From positions 1 to 16,497 of the forward strand of contig USCE01000014.1 in assembly GCA_900553105.1 (NCBI GenBank): a stretch of DNA of 16,497 bases, written 5' to 3'. The translations under genes were made by a program, and so were the position numbers. Positions 1 through 6,571 of the stretch are shown piece after piece. This DNA comes from an uncultured Sutterella sp. (GTDB lineage: Bacteria; Pseudomonadota; Gammaproteobacteria; Burkholderiales; Burkholderiaceae_F). The stretch's first letter is position 1. Every line of letters begins with the position of its first letter. Below the pieces are notes generated by a model. The model saw only the letters and a program-made list of their open reading frames with translations. It had not been told where the DNA came from and did no database searches.

Positions 1-10
1 ATATTTAAAA

Positions 11-97
11 TATGCTGTTACATCCCTGAATTTTTTCTTGAAAAATTTCATTTGCTGTAATATTGCTGTATCTTTTTAGCCGTTTTCAGAACTCAAA
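11..97 (+). promoter_or_regulatory. AT-rich leader of the GntR gene with three TGCTGTWA repeats
   Basis: The sequence before the GntR-type gene is very AT-rich. It contains TGCTGTTA (13-20), TGCTGTAA (53-60) and TGCTGTA (64-70). A possible -35 TTGAAA (38-43) lies 17 bp from a poor -10 TATTGC (61-66), so the last two repeats would overlap the promoter. Repeats at a promoter suggest an operator, perhaps for autoregulation, but this is inference. No good Shine-Dalgarno sequence precedes the ATG at 98. Confidence 0.3.
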
Positions 98-802
98 ATG
101 ACCGCCTTTGTTAGAACACTCGGCCAATTTGTCTACGATGATCTTTTCCAAAAGATCAACCAAGGAAGCTTTCGTCCCGGGCAACGTCTGCCCTCAGAAG
201 AACAACTGACAGCGCAATACTCGGTCTCGCGCCCCGTGGTGCGGGCCGCTCTACAAAAATTGCGCACGGACGGATTCATTGAGTCCATTAAGGGCGTGGG
301 CAGCTTTGTCAAACGCGCCTCGGTGCCGAGCGTCATTCAAATGAGTCCCGTGAGCGGACAGGAAGATTATCTGAATTGCTTTGAGTTTCGATTAACACTG
401 GAAGGCAGTATCGCTTACTACGCCACGCTTCGCGCCAATACGGCCGATAAGATCAAAATTCAAAAAGCCTTTGAAGCCACGACGCAACACCGCGACGTGT
501 ACGATAAAAACGAGATGGAACGCGACTTGGCCTTTCACTTAGCAATTGCCGAGGCCACACATAACCGCTTCTATGTTCAGGCCCTGCAAGCTATCAGCAT
601 CCAAGTCATCGAAGGCATGAGCCGTGTAACACACCATTTTGAGAAAACACAATCGAATTACTTTGCGATGAAAGATCGCGAGCACAGCACACTACTTGAA
701 GCGATTTTGCAGGGAGATGCCGGTATGGCCAAGGCCGCTCTTGAATTGCATTTAAATCGCTCCAAGCACAGTATTGCCTGGAGCCTTTCACCTAAAAAAT
801 AG
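98..802 (+). CDS. FadR/FCD-family GntR transcriptional regulator
   Basis: A 234-residue DNA-binding regulator of the GntR superfamily. Residues 5-74 form the winged helix-turn-helix, with the family signature RPGQRLPSEEQL (26-37), the recognition region SVSRPVVRAALQKL (42-55) and the wing glycines near GVGSF (66-70). Residues 90-225 form an all-helical FCD ligand-binding domain. Asp143, His147, His196 and His218 are at the positions that usually bind a metal ion and an organic-acid effector. Length is normal for the family (220-240 aa). The ATG at 98 is chosen because the wHTH begins a few residues later. Such regulators usually control catabolism of sugar acids, organic acids or amino acids. 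No enzyme gene follows on this strand, so its target may lie left of the window. The ligand cannot be named. Confidence 0.9.
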   Translation: MTAFVRTLGQFVYDDLFQKINQGSFRPGQRLPSEEQLTAQYSVSRPVVRAALQKLRTDGFIESIKGVGSFVKRASVPSVIQMSPVSGQEDYLNCFEFRLTLEGSIAYYATLRANTADKIKIQKAFEATTQHRDVYDKNEMERDLAFHLAIAEATHNRFYVQALQAISIQVIEGMSRVTHHFEKTQSNYFAMKDREHSTLLEAILQGDAGMAKAALELHLNRSKHSIAWSLSPKK

Positions 803-829
803 CGTTAGCCGGCAGCGGCAAAGTCTCCT

Positions 830-1453
830 TTAGCGCATGCTCTTGATGACGTAAGTCACAACGCCCACGCACTGCCACTCATCAGCTTCATTGGGGAAGA
901 TATCTGCAAACAGCCCGTTGGAATTTTCCGGGTGTAAGTAGATCCCTCGCTCGTTTTTCATCAAGCGTTTGACTGTGAACTCATCGTTGATGCGCATGAT
1001 CACAACATCTCCCGTTCGGGCCTGCTTACTGCGATCGAGCACCAAAAGATCTCCCTCGGCAATACCGGCCTCAATCATCGATTCGCCTTTGGCACGTACG
1101 ACAAAGGTGGCCGGCTCACAATCAACGAGCAACTCGTTAAAGTCCAGTACCTCGCTGGCATAGCTTTCGGCCGGAGACGGAAAACCCGCCTGTACGGCAT
1201 AGTCAAACACATTAACAGCCAAGCGAGTACTTACTTTAACGGGCTTGATTTCCGGCACATCGGTCTGTGCCTTTTGCTGCAACAGCGTGGAATCGAGTCG
1301 GTTGCGAAGCCAGTCGGCTCCTCCTAAACTCTTAAAACACTTGGCTTGTAAGTCACTTAAACGGGCCTGCACGACTTGGCTTAACGCCGCCTCGTACTTT
1401 GGTTTGCGACCGGCCCCAGCACGACGACCACCCCAATTTTCACTCTTGCTCAT
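830..1453 (-). CDS. umuD: UmuD-like self-cleaving S24 protease with long N-terminal extension (probable repressor)
   Basis: A 207-residue protein. Residues 86-207 match UmuD: the cleavage site Ala89-Gly90 in AGFPSP, catalytic Ser125 in KGESMIEAG and Lys162 in EFTVKRL, so self-cleavage should be intact. In E. coli, UmuD is cut with help from RecA-ssDNA and UmuD' joins UmuC to form DNA polymerase V. E. coli UmuD has only 139 residues. The extra 65-85 residues here start with a basic GGRRAGAGRKPKY segment (8-20), followed by a predicted helical stretch, and resemble a DNA-binding tail rather than LexA's winged helix. The start at 1453 is chosen because AAGGA lies 6 nt upstream; an in-frame ATG at 1495 would lie inside the divergent promoter. 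The gene faces umuC instead of preceding it in an operon. UmuDAb of Acinetobacter is a known long UmuD that represses; a similar role here is inferred. Confidence 0.88.
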   Translation of the reverse strand: MSKSENWGGRRAGAGRKPKYEAALSQVVQARLSDLQAKCFKSLGGADWLRNRLDSTLLQQKAQTDVPEIKPVKVSTRLAVNVFDYAVQAGFPSPAESYASEVLDFNELLVDCEPATFVVRAKGESMIEAGIAEGDLLVLDRSKQARTGDVVIMRINDEFTVKRLMKNERGIYLHPENSNGLFADIFPNEADEWQCVGVVTYVIKSMR

Positions 1454-1470
1454 GAAGTGTCCTTGCTTTA

Positions 1471-1502
1471 AACTTGATTTTGTCATTATATTCAAGTTAA
1501 AT
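1471..1502. promoter_or_regulatory. umuD/umuC divergent promoters covered by an inverted repeat
   Basis: The 71-bp gap between the two starts holds AACTTGA (1471-1477) and its exact inverse TCAAGTT (1492-1498), 14 bp apart. Toward umuC, -35 TTGATT (1474-1479) and -10 TTAAAT (1497-1502) are 17 bp apart, so each element overlaps one arm. Toward umuD, a perfect TATAAT lies on the minus strand at 1485-1490, in the middle of the dyad, with a poor -35. One protein bound to the dyad would silence both genes. No E. coli-type LexA box (CTGT-N8-ACAG) is present. The bound protein is inferred to be the umuD product. Confidence 0.5.
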
Positions 1503-1524
1503 AAAAAATGGGATCCTATCAGTT

Positions 1525-2787
1525 ATGTATGCACTCATTGACGGCAACTCTTTTTATGTTTCCTGTGAGCGAGTTTTTCGTCCCGATCTTCTCAACCGCC
1601 CCGTGGTGGTCTTAAGCAATAACGACGGATGCATTGTGACGCTTAGCGCCGAAGCTAAAGCGTTAGGCCTTAAACGCGGCACTCCGTACTTTAAGGCCAA
1701 AGCCGTGCTTAAGGCCAACAATGTCGCCATCTTTTCAAGCAACTACGAGCTCTACGGTGACATGTCCGCACGGATGATGAATACAATTGCCTCACTTGTC
1801 CCCCTCGTAGAGATTTACTCCATCGATGAATGCTTTGCCGTTTTAGACGGCTGTCGGGAACTAACTGTCTTGGGGCAAGCTATTCGCAATCGTGTTTTTC
1901 AATGGGTCGGCATTCCTGCCTGCGTGGGCATTGCTCCGACCCGAACGCTTGCCAAATACTGTAACCACGTCGCCAAAAAAGTCCCTGCACTAAAAGGCGT
2001 TTTGAATTGGAATGATCTGAACACACTCCGACAACAAAAAGCACTCGCGTTATTTCCTGTGAGCGATGTCTGGGGTGTGGGACCGCGCTTGGCCGAAAGA
2101 CTCAATCGCTTGGGGTACCGTCGCGCACTGGATCTGGCACAAGCCGATCTCGGCTTTTTGCGCGAGCATTTCCCCGTGACACTGCTGCGCACCGCCCTTG
2201 AACTTCGCGGCGTCGAGTCGCTCAGCGCTCAAGATGACCCAGAACCACGTGAACAGATTTTGAGAAGCCACAGTTTTTCTCAAGACGTCACCCAAAAAAC
2301 CGATCTGATCAGTGCACTTGTCTGGCACGCCGAAGAGGCCGCCCACAAACTTCGCGAGCAGGCCTGCCTTTGCCAAACCGTGGGCGTTTTTGCCCTCTCG
2401 AACATGCACCGAGCAAACTCAATCCCCTACTCGGTCTTTCGAACACATCACTTTGTCCGCGCCGTCAGCGACACATCTTCGATCGTGCAAGCCGTGATGC
2501 GATTGGCTGACGCAGTCTATGAGCACGGAGTGCCCTTAAAAAAAGCCGGCGTTGTTCTCATGCAATTGCAAAGCGCCGCACACGTTCAAGAGGACTTGTT
2601 TTTGGCGCAAGACATTGCGCGACGAGATACCTTATCGGTCGTGATGGACGCAATCAATGCTCGTTTTGGCAAACGCACGCTAAGTCTTGCAGCCATCAAT
2701 ACCCAGCGTCAGAGCTGGCAAATGCAACGGCAGTTTCTGAGCCCGGCCTACACAACGCGTTGGAGCGAATTGCCTCAGATCGGTTAG
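1525..2787 (+). CDS. umuC: DNA polymerase V catalytic subunit UmuC (Y-family)
   Basis: A 420-residue error-prone Y-family polymerase (E. coli UmuC is 422). It copies past DNA lesions during the SOS response together with UmuD'2. The catalytic acids are visible: Asp6 in YALIDGNSF and Asp101-Glu102 in YSIDECF. The helix-hairpin-helix segment VWGVGPRLAERLNRLG is at 182-197. A QEDLF motif at 355-359 matches the beta-clamp-binding site near the UmuC C-terminus. The ATG at 1525 is preceded by a weak GGGA and is the only start that keeps the catalytic N-terminus. It is divergent from the UmuD-like gene and likely co-regulated through the dyad between them. No frameshift or missing key residue was seen. 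Confidence 0.96.
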   Translation: MYALIDGNSFYVSCERVFRPDLLNRPVVVLSNNDGCIVTLSAEAKALGLKRGTPYFKAKAVLKANNVAIFSSNYELYGDMSARMMNTIASLVPLVEIYSIDECFAVLDGCRELTVLGQAIRNRVFQWVGIPACVGIAPTRTLAKYCNHVAKKVPALKGVLNWNDLNTLRQQKALALFPVSDVWGVGPRLAERLNRLGYRRALDLAQADLGFLREHFPVTLLRTALELRGVESLSAQDDPEPREQILRSHSFSQDVTQKTDLISALVWHAEEAAHKLREQACLCQTVGVFALSNMHRANSIPYSVFRTHHFVRAVSDTSSIVQAVMRLADAVYEHGVPLKKAGVVLMQLQSAAHVQEDLFLAQDIARRDTLSVVMDAINARFGKRTLSLAAINTQRQSWQMQRQFLSPAYTTRWSELPQIG

Positions 2788-2932
2788 TGCGTGCAATGGC
2801 GCCGCAAACCGCCGATGTTTGCCTTGTCAGAGCGACTTTTCTCACAAACGTCGCAGAAAAACTAGGCGAGGAGTCGCAAAAAGCTTTAAAATTGGTGGTT
2901 TCCGACTCTTTATTGTTTGAAAAGAAGAATTT
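2788..2932 (+). promoter_or_regulatory. umuC-glnS intergenic leader
   Basis: These 145 bp separate umuC from glnS. They hold a GAGTCG/CGACTC inverted repeat spanning about 2870-2915 with a long AT-rich loop. I found no convincing sigma-70 promoter and no T-tailed terminator for umuC. The glnS ATG is preceded only by an AAAGAAGAA purine run. Whether glnS has its own promoter here is likely but not shown. Confidence 0.25.
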
Positions 2933-5005
2933 ATGTCTACGACGGAAACCAAAGACACGTGCGCTCAAGTCACGAATTTCATTCGCAATATCATTGACGA
3001 AGTCCTGGCACGCGGCGCCAATCAGCCGCGTCTGTGGTGCGGTCACCCTGCTCCCTACAGCGAGCAGATCGCCGGCGTAGCTGATCCGGCACGCATTCGC
3101 ACGCGTTTTCCGCCCGAGCCCAACGGCTACCTTCACATCGGTCACGCCAAGAGCATTTGCTTGAATTTCGGTCTTGCCCGTGACTACCAAGGCTACTGTC
3201 ACATGCGCTTTGACGACACCAACCCCGTCAAAGAAGACCAAGAATACGTCGACTCCATTATGGAATCGGTCAGATGGCTCGGCTTTGATTGGAAGCACGG
3301 TGAGGAAAACAACCTCTACTTCGCAAGCGACTACTTCCAATGGATGTACGATTGTGCCGAACACTTGCTCAAGACAGGCTTTGCCTACGTGGATGAACAA
3401 AGTGCCGAAGAAATGCATGCCATGCGCGGTACGCTCACCGAGCCCGGTAAGAATTCGCCTTATCGCGATCGCCCGGCCGAAGAAAACTTGCGTCTTTTCC
3501 GTGAAATGCGCGATGGCAAACACCCCGACGGTTCCATGGTTGTGCGTGCCAAGATTGATATGGCCAGCCCCAACATCAACATGCGCGACCCGGCCATCTA
3601 TCGCATTCGCTTCGCGGAACACCACCGCACGGGCAACAAGTGGTGCATCTACCCGATGTACACCTTTGCTCACCCGATCGAAGATACGTTAGAAAATATT
3701 ACTCACTCCATCTGCACGCTTGAATTCGAAGACCAACGCGCCTTCTACGATTGGGCTCTTGAGCGCTCGATTCCGGTGTTGCGCGCCCCGCAATTTGAAG
3801 AAGCCAAGACCCTCATTGCCGACATGGCCACCGGCCGCGATGAACGCGCTCTGGCCTTCATGCGCGACTGCTACCGCCACCGCAACAAGCTCGGCCAAAG
3901 TGCCCCTGAGCTTGCCATGGCAGAAATTTTCGACGCCTGGGACGATCAAGTCGGTCCTGAAAAATTGATGGGCTTGCGAGCCGATGCCTTCTGGGCATTG
4001 TTGACACAACAACCCGAACACTTCACTCCGCTTTTGCAAGCGGCACTCGATGTGGTTCGCCCCAACTTCTTCTTGCTGTCTCACCAATACGAATTCAATC
4101 GTTTGAATCTCTCGCACGTGGTGGTAAGCAAACGCAAGCTCATCCAATTGGTGCAAGAACACTTGGTCGACGGCTGGGACGATCCACGCATGCCAACAAT
4201 TTTCGGTTTGCGCCGCCGCGGCTACACGCCTGAAGCCATCCAACTGTTCGTAGAACGTTGCGGCGTCTCTCGCGTAGCAGGCGGTCTCATCGACTTCTCC
4301 GTGCTTGAAGCTTGCTTGCGTGAAGACCTTGAAGGGCGCGCTGCTCGCCGCTTAGCTGTTGTTCGTCCGTTAAAGCTCATTATCGACAACTATCCTGAAG
4401 GTCAAAGCGAAACGCTCATCGCGAGCAACCATCCACAAAAACCGGAAATGGGCACGCGTGAAATCACCTTCTCCCGCGAACTGTGGATTGAAGAAAGCGA
4501 CTTTGCTGAAGTACCGCCGAAGGGCTTCCGCCGCTTGACGATTCCGGCCGACGGCTCTGAAGCCAAACCCGTTCGTCTGCGCTACGCCTACACGATCATC
4601 CCAACATCGGTCGACAAGGATGAAAACGGTAACGTGGTTGCCGTCCACTGCCGCTACCTGCCGGAAACAAAGTGCGGTACCGCCGGCTCTGAAACTGTAA
4701 AAGCCAAGGCAACCATCCACTTTGTGGATGCCGCCACGGCCGTGAAAGCAGAAATTCGTCTCTATGATCGACTCTTTTCCGTGCCGCAACCCGACGCCGT
4801 GGATGCCGACTATCGCACGCTCTTGAATCCCGACAACAAGAAAGTGGTTCAAGGTTATGTGGAACCGGCTCTGGCTCAAGCTGCCCCCGATGACAAATTC
4901 CAATTCGAACGTATGGGTTACTTCGTGGCTGATCGCATCGATCACAAGCCTGAAGCCCCGGTCTTTAACTTGTCGGTCGGTTTAAAGGATACGCGTAAAA
5001 AATAA
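2933..5005 (+). CDS. glnS: Glutaminyl-tRNA synthetase with two in-frame insertions
   Basis: This class I aminoacyl-tRNA synthetase charges tRNA-Gln with glutamine in the cytoplasm. The N-terminal helix (VTNFIRNIIDEVLARG, 13-28), the RFPPEPNGYLHIGHAKS block with HIGH at 68-71, and VVSKRKL (397-403), the KMSKS-equivalent loop, are clear. The C-terminal beta-barrel anticodon-binding domain follows from about 475 to 690. E. coli GlnRS has 554 residues and this one has 690. The excess lies mainly in about 26 residues between the N-terminal helix and the Rossmann fold (29-54) and about 100 residues between DWALERSIPVL and HQYEFNRLNL (283-384), inside the second half of the catalytic fold. The larger insert is helix-rich. 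Both are in frame, with GC and codon use like the rest of the gene, so this is one functional gene. The start is set by the MSTTETK N-terminus preceding the conserved helix. Confidence 0.97.
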   Translation: MSTTETKDTCAQVTNFIRNIIDEVLARGANQPRLWCGHPAPYSEQIAGVADPARIRTRFPPEPNGYLHIGHAKSICLNFGLARDYQGYCHMRFDDTNPVKEDQEYVDSIMESVRWLGFDWKHGEENNLYFASDYFQWMYDCAEHLLKTGFAYVDEQSAEEMHAMRGTLTEPGKNSPYRDRPAEENLRLFREMRDGKHPDGSMVVRAKIDMASPNINMRDPAIYRIRFAEHHRTGNKWCIYPMYTFAHPIEDTLENITHSICTLEFEDQRAFYDWALERSIPVLRAPQFEEAKTLIADMATGRDERALAFMRDCYRHRNKLGQSAPELAMAEIFDAWDDQVGPEKLMGLRADAFWALLTQQPEHFTPLLQAALDVVRPNFFLLSHQYEFNRLNLSHVVVSKRKLIQLVQEHLVDGWDDPRMPTIFGLRRRGYTPEAIQLFVERCGVSRVAGGLIDFSVLEACLREDLEGRAARRLAVVRPLKLIIDNYPEGQSETLIASNHPQKPEMGTREITFSRELWIEESDFAEVPPKGFRRLTIPADGSEAKPVRLRYAYTIIPTSVDKDENGNVVAVHCRYLPETKCGTAGSETVKAKATIHFVDAATAVKAEIRLYDRLFSVPQPDAVDADYRTLLNPDNKKVVQGYVEPALAQAAPDDKFQFERMGYFVADRIDHKPEAPVFNLSVGLKDTRKK

Positions 5006-5022
5006 TCGCACATGCGATTATT
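5001..5022. repeat. Perfect 10-bp inverted repeat over the glnS stop codon
   Basis: AATAATCGCA (5001-5010) and its inverse TGCGATTATT (5013-5022) are separated by 2 nt. The left arm contains the TAA stop at 5003-5005. It sits 15 nt before the terminator hairpin, giving two hairpins in tandem at the 3' end of the mRNA. A role in 3'-end stability is possible. Confidence 0.6.
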
Positions 5023-5035
5023 GATGGTTACGCTC

Positions 5036-5069
5036 AAGAGGCAACCAATATTTCGGTTGCCTCTTTTTT
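5036..5069 (+). terminator. Rho-independent terminator of glnS
   Basis: AAGAGGCAACC (5036-5046) pairs with GGTTGCCTCTT (5055-5065) around an 8-nt loop. The T-run extends through 5069. It lies about 30 nt after the glnS stop and is a textbook intrinsic terminator on the + strand. Confidence 0.92.
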
Positions 5070-5100
5070 GACTGTTTTTGGGCTGTTGGCTTTTGTTCTT

Positions 5101-5114
5101 TTGAGTTAAATCAA
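5101..5114. promoter_or_regulatory. FNR/CRP-like binding site
   Basis: TTGAG-TTAA-ATCAA differs at one base from the FNR consensus TTGAT-N4-ATCAA. FNR-type regulators sense low oxygen, which would fit a gut anaerobe. The site is about 390 bp from the next start codon, so it would need a distant promoter. The match is short and could be chance. Confidence 0.35.
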
Positions 5115-5140
5115 GTTTTTAGTTTGTTGTTTTTCGTCGG

Positions 5141-5158
5141 TTATTAGTCGACCAATAA
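5141..5158. repeat. 18-bp near-palindrome centred on GTCGAC
   Basis: TTATT and AATAA flank a GTCGAC core with one mismatched pair (5146/5153). This form is typical of a dimer-bound operator, but no regulator can be assigned. Confidence 0.4.
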
Positions 5159-5192
5159 TGACAGCTAAACCTCTATCCATTTGATTATTAAA

Positions 5193-5214
5193 GATTTTAA
5201 AAACATTTAAAATC
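5193..5214. repeat. Perfect 9-bp inverted repeat
   Basis: GATTTTAAA (5193-5201) and TTTAAAATC (5206-5214) are separated by AACA. As RNA it would be a weak A-U hairpin without a T-tail, so a protein-binding dyad is more likely than a terminator. Confidence 0.45.
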
Positions 5215-5402
5215 GCCCAATGACTGAGATTTTTTTTTCTTTGATAAATTCATTGCCGAACACTCCTAACAAAATTGCCTTAGAAGACTCCTTGAAAACA
5301 CTACCCATTCATCTAAGCGATTCTCTCTACTTCTCTTATCTATCTTTTTGAATATTCAGCACTTTATTTTTGTCGGCATTTTGTATTGTTTTCACCGAAC
5401 AT

Positions 5403-5425
5403 TCGCAGTAAAAACATCACTGCGA
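5403..5425 (+). repeat. 7-bp hairpin in the leader of the binding-protein gene
   Basis: TCGCAGT (5403-5409) pairs with ACTGCGA (5419-5425) across a 9-nt loop, about 80 nt before the start codon. It could be a leader RNA structure. I recognise no known riboswitch. Confidence 0.3.
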
Positions 5426-5503
5426 TCAATGAGTTAGCGACTACTCAAAAGATATTTGTGCCCGTAAACTGCACGAAACAAAATTTCTTTCGGAGTTCAG
5501 AAA

Positions 5504-6256
5504 ATGAAAAAACTTCTCGCCAGCCTTATTGCTACGCTCGCTCTCACCGCCAACGCCTATGCCGCCACCATTGTTGTCGGCACCGATGCGGGTTTTGCAC
5601 CTTACGAATTTAAAGATCCTAAAACGAACGAAATCGTAGGCTTTGATATCGATTTGATTAAAGCAACGATTGAAGCCACGGGCAATGAAGCCAAAATTCA
5701 AAACATGCAATTCGCCGGTCTTATCCCTGCGTTACAAACGAACATGATTGATGTGGCAGCCTCCGGCATGACAATTACACCGGAGCGGTTAAAACAAATC
5801 GCATTCTCCGATCCGTATTACGAAATCGGGGGCCTGGTGATGGTCGTACAAGATAAAAAGAAAGGCCAATACTCCGTCTATAACGATTTGCAAAACAAAC
5901 GTGTCTGTGCTCAGATCGGTTCCACCGGTGCCATTCAAGTCGGCGAAATCAAAGGGGCAAAACTGGCAGCCTTTGACCAAATCGGTGAAGCTTTCATGGA
6001 ATTAAAAATGGGCGGCTGTGAAGCCGTAATCGTTGACAAGATTGTCACCGAATACTACTTTGCTCATAAGGGTGGCGAAGGCCTCTACATGGTGCCGCGG
6101 AAAGGTTCCTCGGGTAAATTTAATGGCTTCGGCATTGCCAAAACTAATAAAGAAATGCTCGCTTTGATCAATAAAGGTTTAAAGACCATCAAAGAAAACG
6201 GCACCTACGACAAGATTTACATCAAGTGGTTCGGTCACGCGCCCGAAAAGAAATAA
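5504..6256 (+). CDS. Periplasmic polar/basic amino-acid ABC transporter substrate-binding protein
   Basis: A 250-residue secreted binding protein of the SBP_bac_3 family (GlnH, ArtJ and HisJ relatives). It captures an amino acid in the periplasm and delivers it to an ABC permease. Residues 1-20 are a Sec signal peptide (MKKLL, hydrophobic core, AYA-A cleavage site). Family blocks are clear: GFDIDL (46-51), SGMTITPERLKQIAFSDPYY (88-106) with Arg95 expected to hold the ligand carboxylate, and AVIVDKIVTEYY (174-185) with Asp178 at the position that often binds the ligand amino group. Two cysteines, Cys135 and Cys172, remain in the mature protein. GGAG lies 8 nt upstream of the ATG. No permease or ATPase gene adjoins it, so it is a solitary receptor using a transporter encoded elsewhere. 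Glutamine, arginine or lysine are all possible ligands. Confidence 0.92.
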   Translation: MKKLLASLIATLALTANAYAATIVVGTDAGFAPYEFKDPKTNEIVGFDIDLIKATIEATGNEAKIQNMQFAGLIPALQTNMIDVAASGMTITPERLKQIAFSDPYYEIGGLVMVVQDKKKGQYSVYNDLQNKRVCAQIGSTGAIQVGEIKGAKLAAFDQIGEAFMELKMGGCEAVIVDKIVTEYYFAHKGGEGLYMVPRKGSSGKFNGFGIAKTNKEMLALINKGLKTIKENGTYDKIYIKWFGHAPEKK

Positions 6257-6571
6257 TCGGTATCTAACAAGGGAGGCAAAGCCTCCCTGTTAGCTCAGTC
6301 AAAACACTCACGCCGGCCTCTTTAACTTCTTTCGGACAAATTTCGTGGATCATCGAATACTCAAAGCATTCCACATTGACCTCTGCTTGGATGAGTCTGA
6401 CAAAACTTTCTTTCGACTCAGAAATCGCAATCACTGAGTCAAGAGAGTCGTGTTTCATGAAAATCGACGTTTATCGTGCCACATCCGATAATTCTTTTTA
6501 CTGAGGATGATTGGGAACGTAGCTGGAACACCAGCAATAGGCTCAAATTGATTAAATTCTGTCAGATTACT
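6257..6571. other. Intergenic region between convergent genes, no confident gene
   Basis: These 315 bp lie between the binding-protein gene (+) and the end of sbcB (-). Apart from the hairpin they contain a 64-codon minus-strand ORF (6264-6458) without a Shine-Dalgarno and with its stop inside the hairpin. On the + strand is a 15-codon ORF (6457-6504) starting MKIDVYRATSDNSFY. A stop ends it, and protein-like text (EDDWERSWNTSNRLKLI) continues in another frame. This could be a decayed small gene, but nothing here is strong enough to call. Confidence 0.4.
6264..6293 (+). terminator. Strong hairpin after the binding-protein gene
   Basis: GGGAGGC pairs with GCCTCCC around an AAA loop. The stem extends outward through CTAAC/GTTAG with one bulged A, giving 13 pairs in all. 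It begins 8 nt after the stop. There is no T-run on either side, so it may act as an imperfect terminator or as a 3'-end protecting hairpin. Confidence 0.6.

Larger units (their letters stand above)
5070..5503 (+). promoter_or_regulatory. Long AT-rich upstream region of the binding-protein gene
   Basis: This 434-bp stretch has no credible gene; the only ORF in it is a 75-codon reading frame that runs into the next gene in another frame. It carries an FNR-like site at 5101-5114, a near-palindrome centred on GTCGAC (5141-5158), a perfect 9-bp dyad (5193-5214), a TGAATATTCA palindrome (5349-5358) and a 7-bp hairpin (5403-5425). No good sigma-70 promoter was identified. The gene's Shine-Dalgarno GGAG sits 8 nt before the ATG at 5504. 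Confidence 0.5.

Noticed and set aside
1454..1495. 14-codon N-terminal extension of the UmuD-like ORF
   Set aside because: The ATG at 1453 has a proper Shine-Dalgarno 6 nt upstream; the longer form would start within the dyad and the predicted -10.
2760..3080. 106-codon + strand ORF overlapping umuC and glnS
   Set aside because: It overlaps both genes in a different frame and its start lies inside the umuC coding sequence; its composition looks incidental.
2696..3673. 325-codon minus-strand ORF antisense to umuC end and glnS
   Set aside because: It mirrors the codon pattern of glnS, has no recognisable domain, and crosses two well-supported genes on the other strand.
3689..4243. 184-codon minus-strand ORF opposite the GlnRS insertion
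   Set aside because: I considered whether the insertion reflects a gene on the other strand. The + strand frame is continuous with glnS on both sides and the antisense product has no recognisable features.
5386..5613. 75-codon + strand ORF overlapping the binding-protein start
   Set aside because: It runs out of frame into the signal peptide region and has no Shine-Dalgarno.
6264..6458. 64-codon minus-strand ORF
   Set aside because: No Shine-Dalgarno, stop codon inside the hairpin of the neighbouring gene, and no recognisable family.
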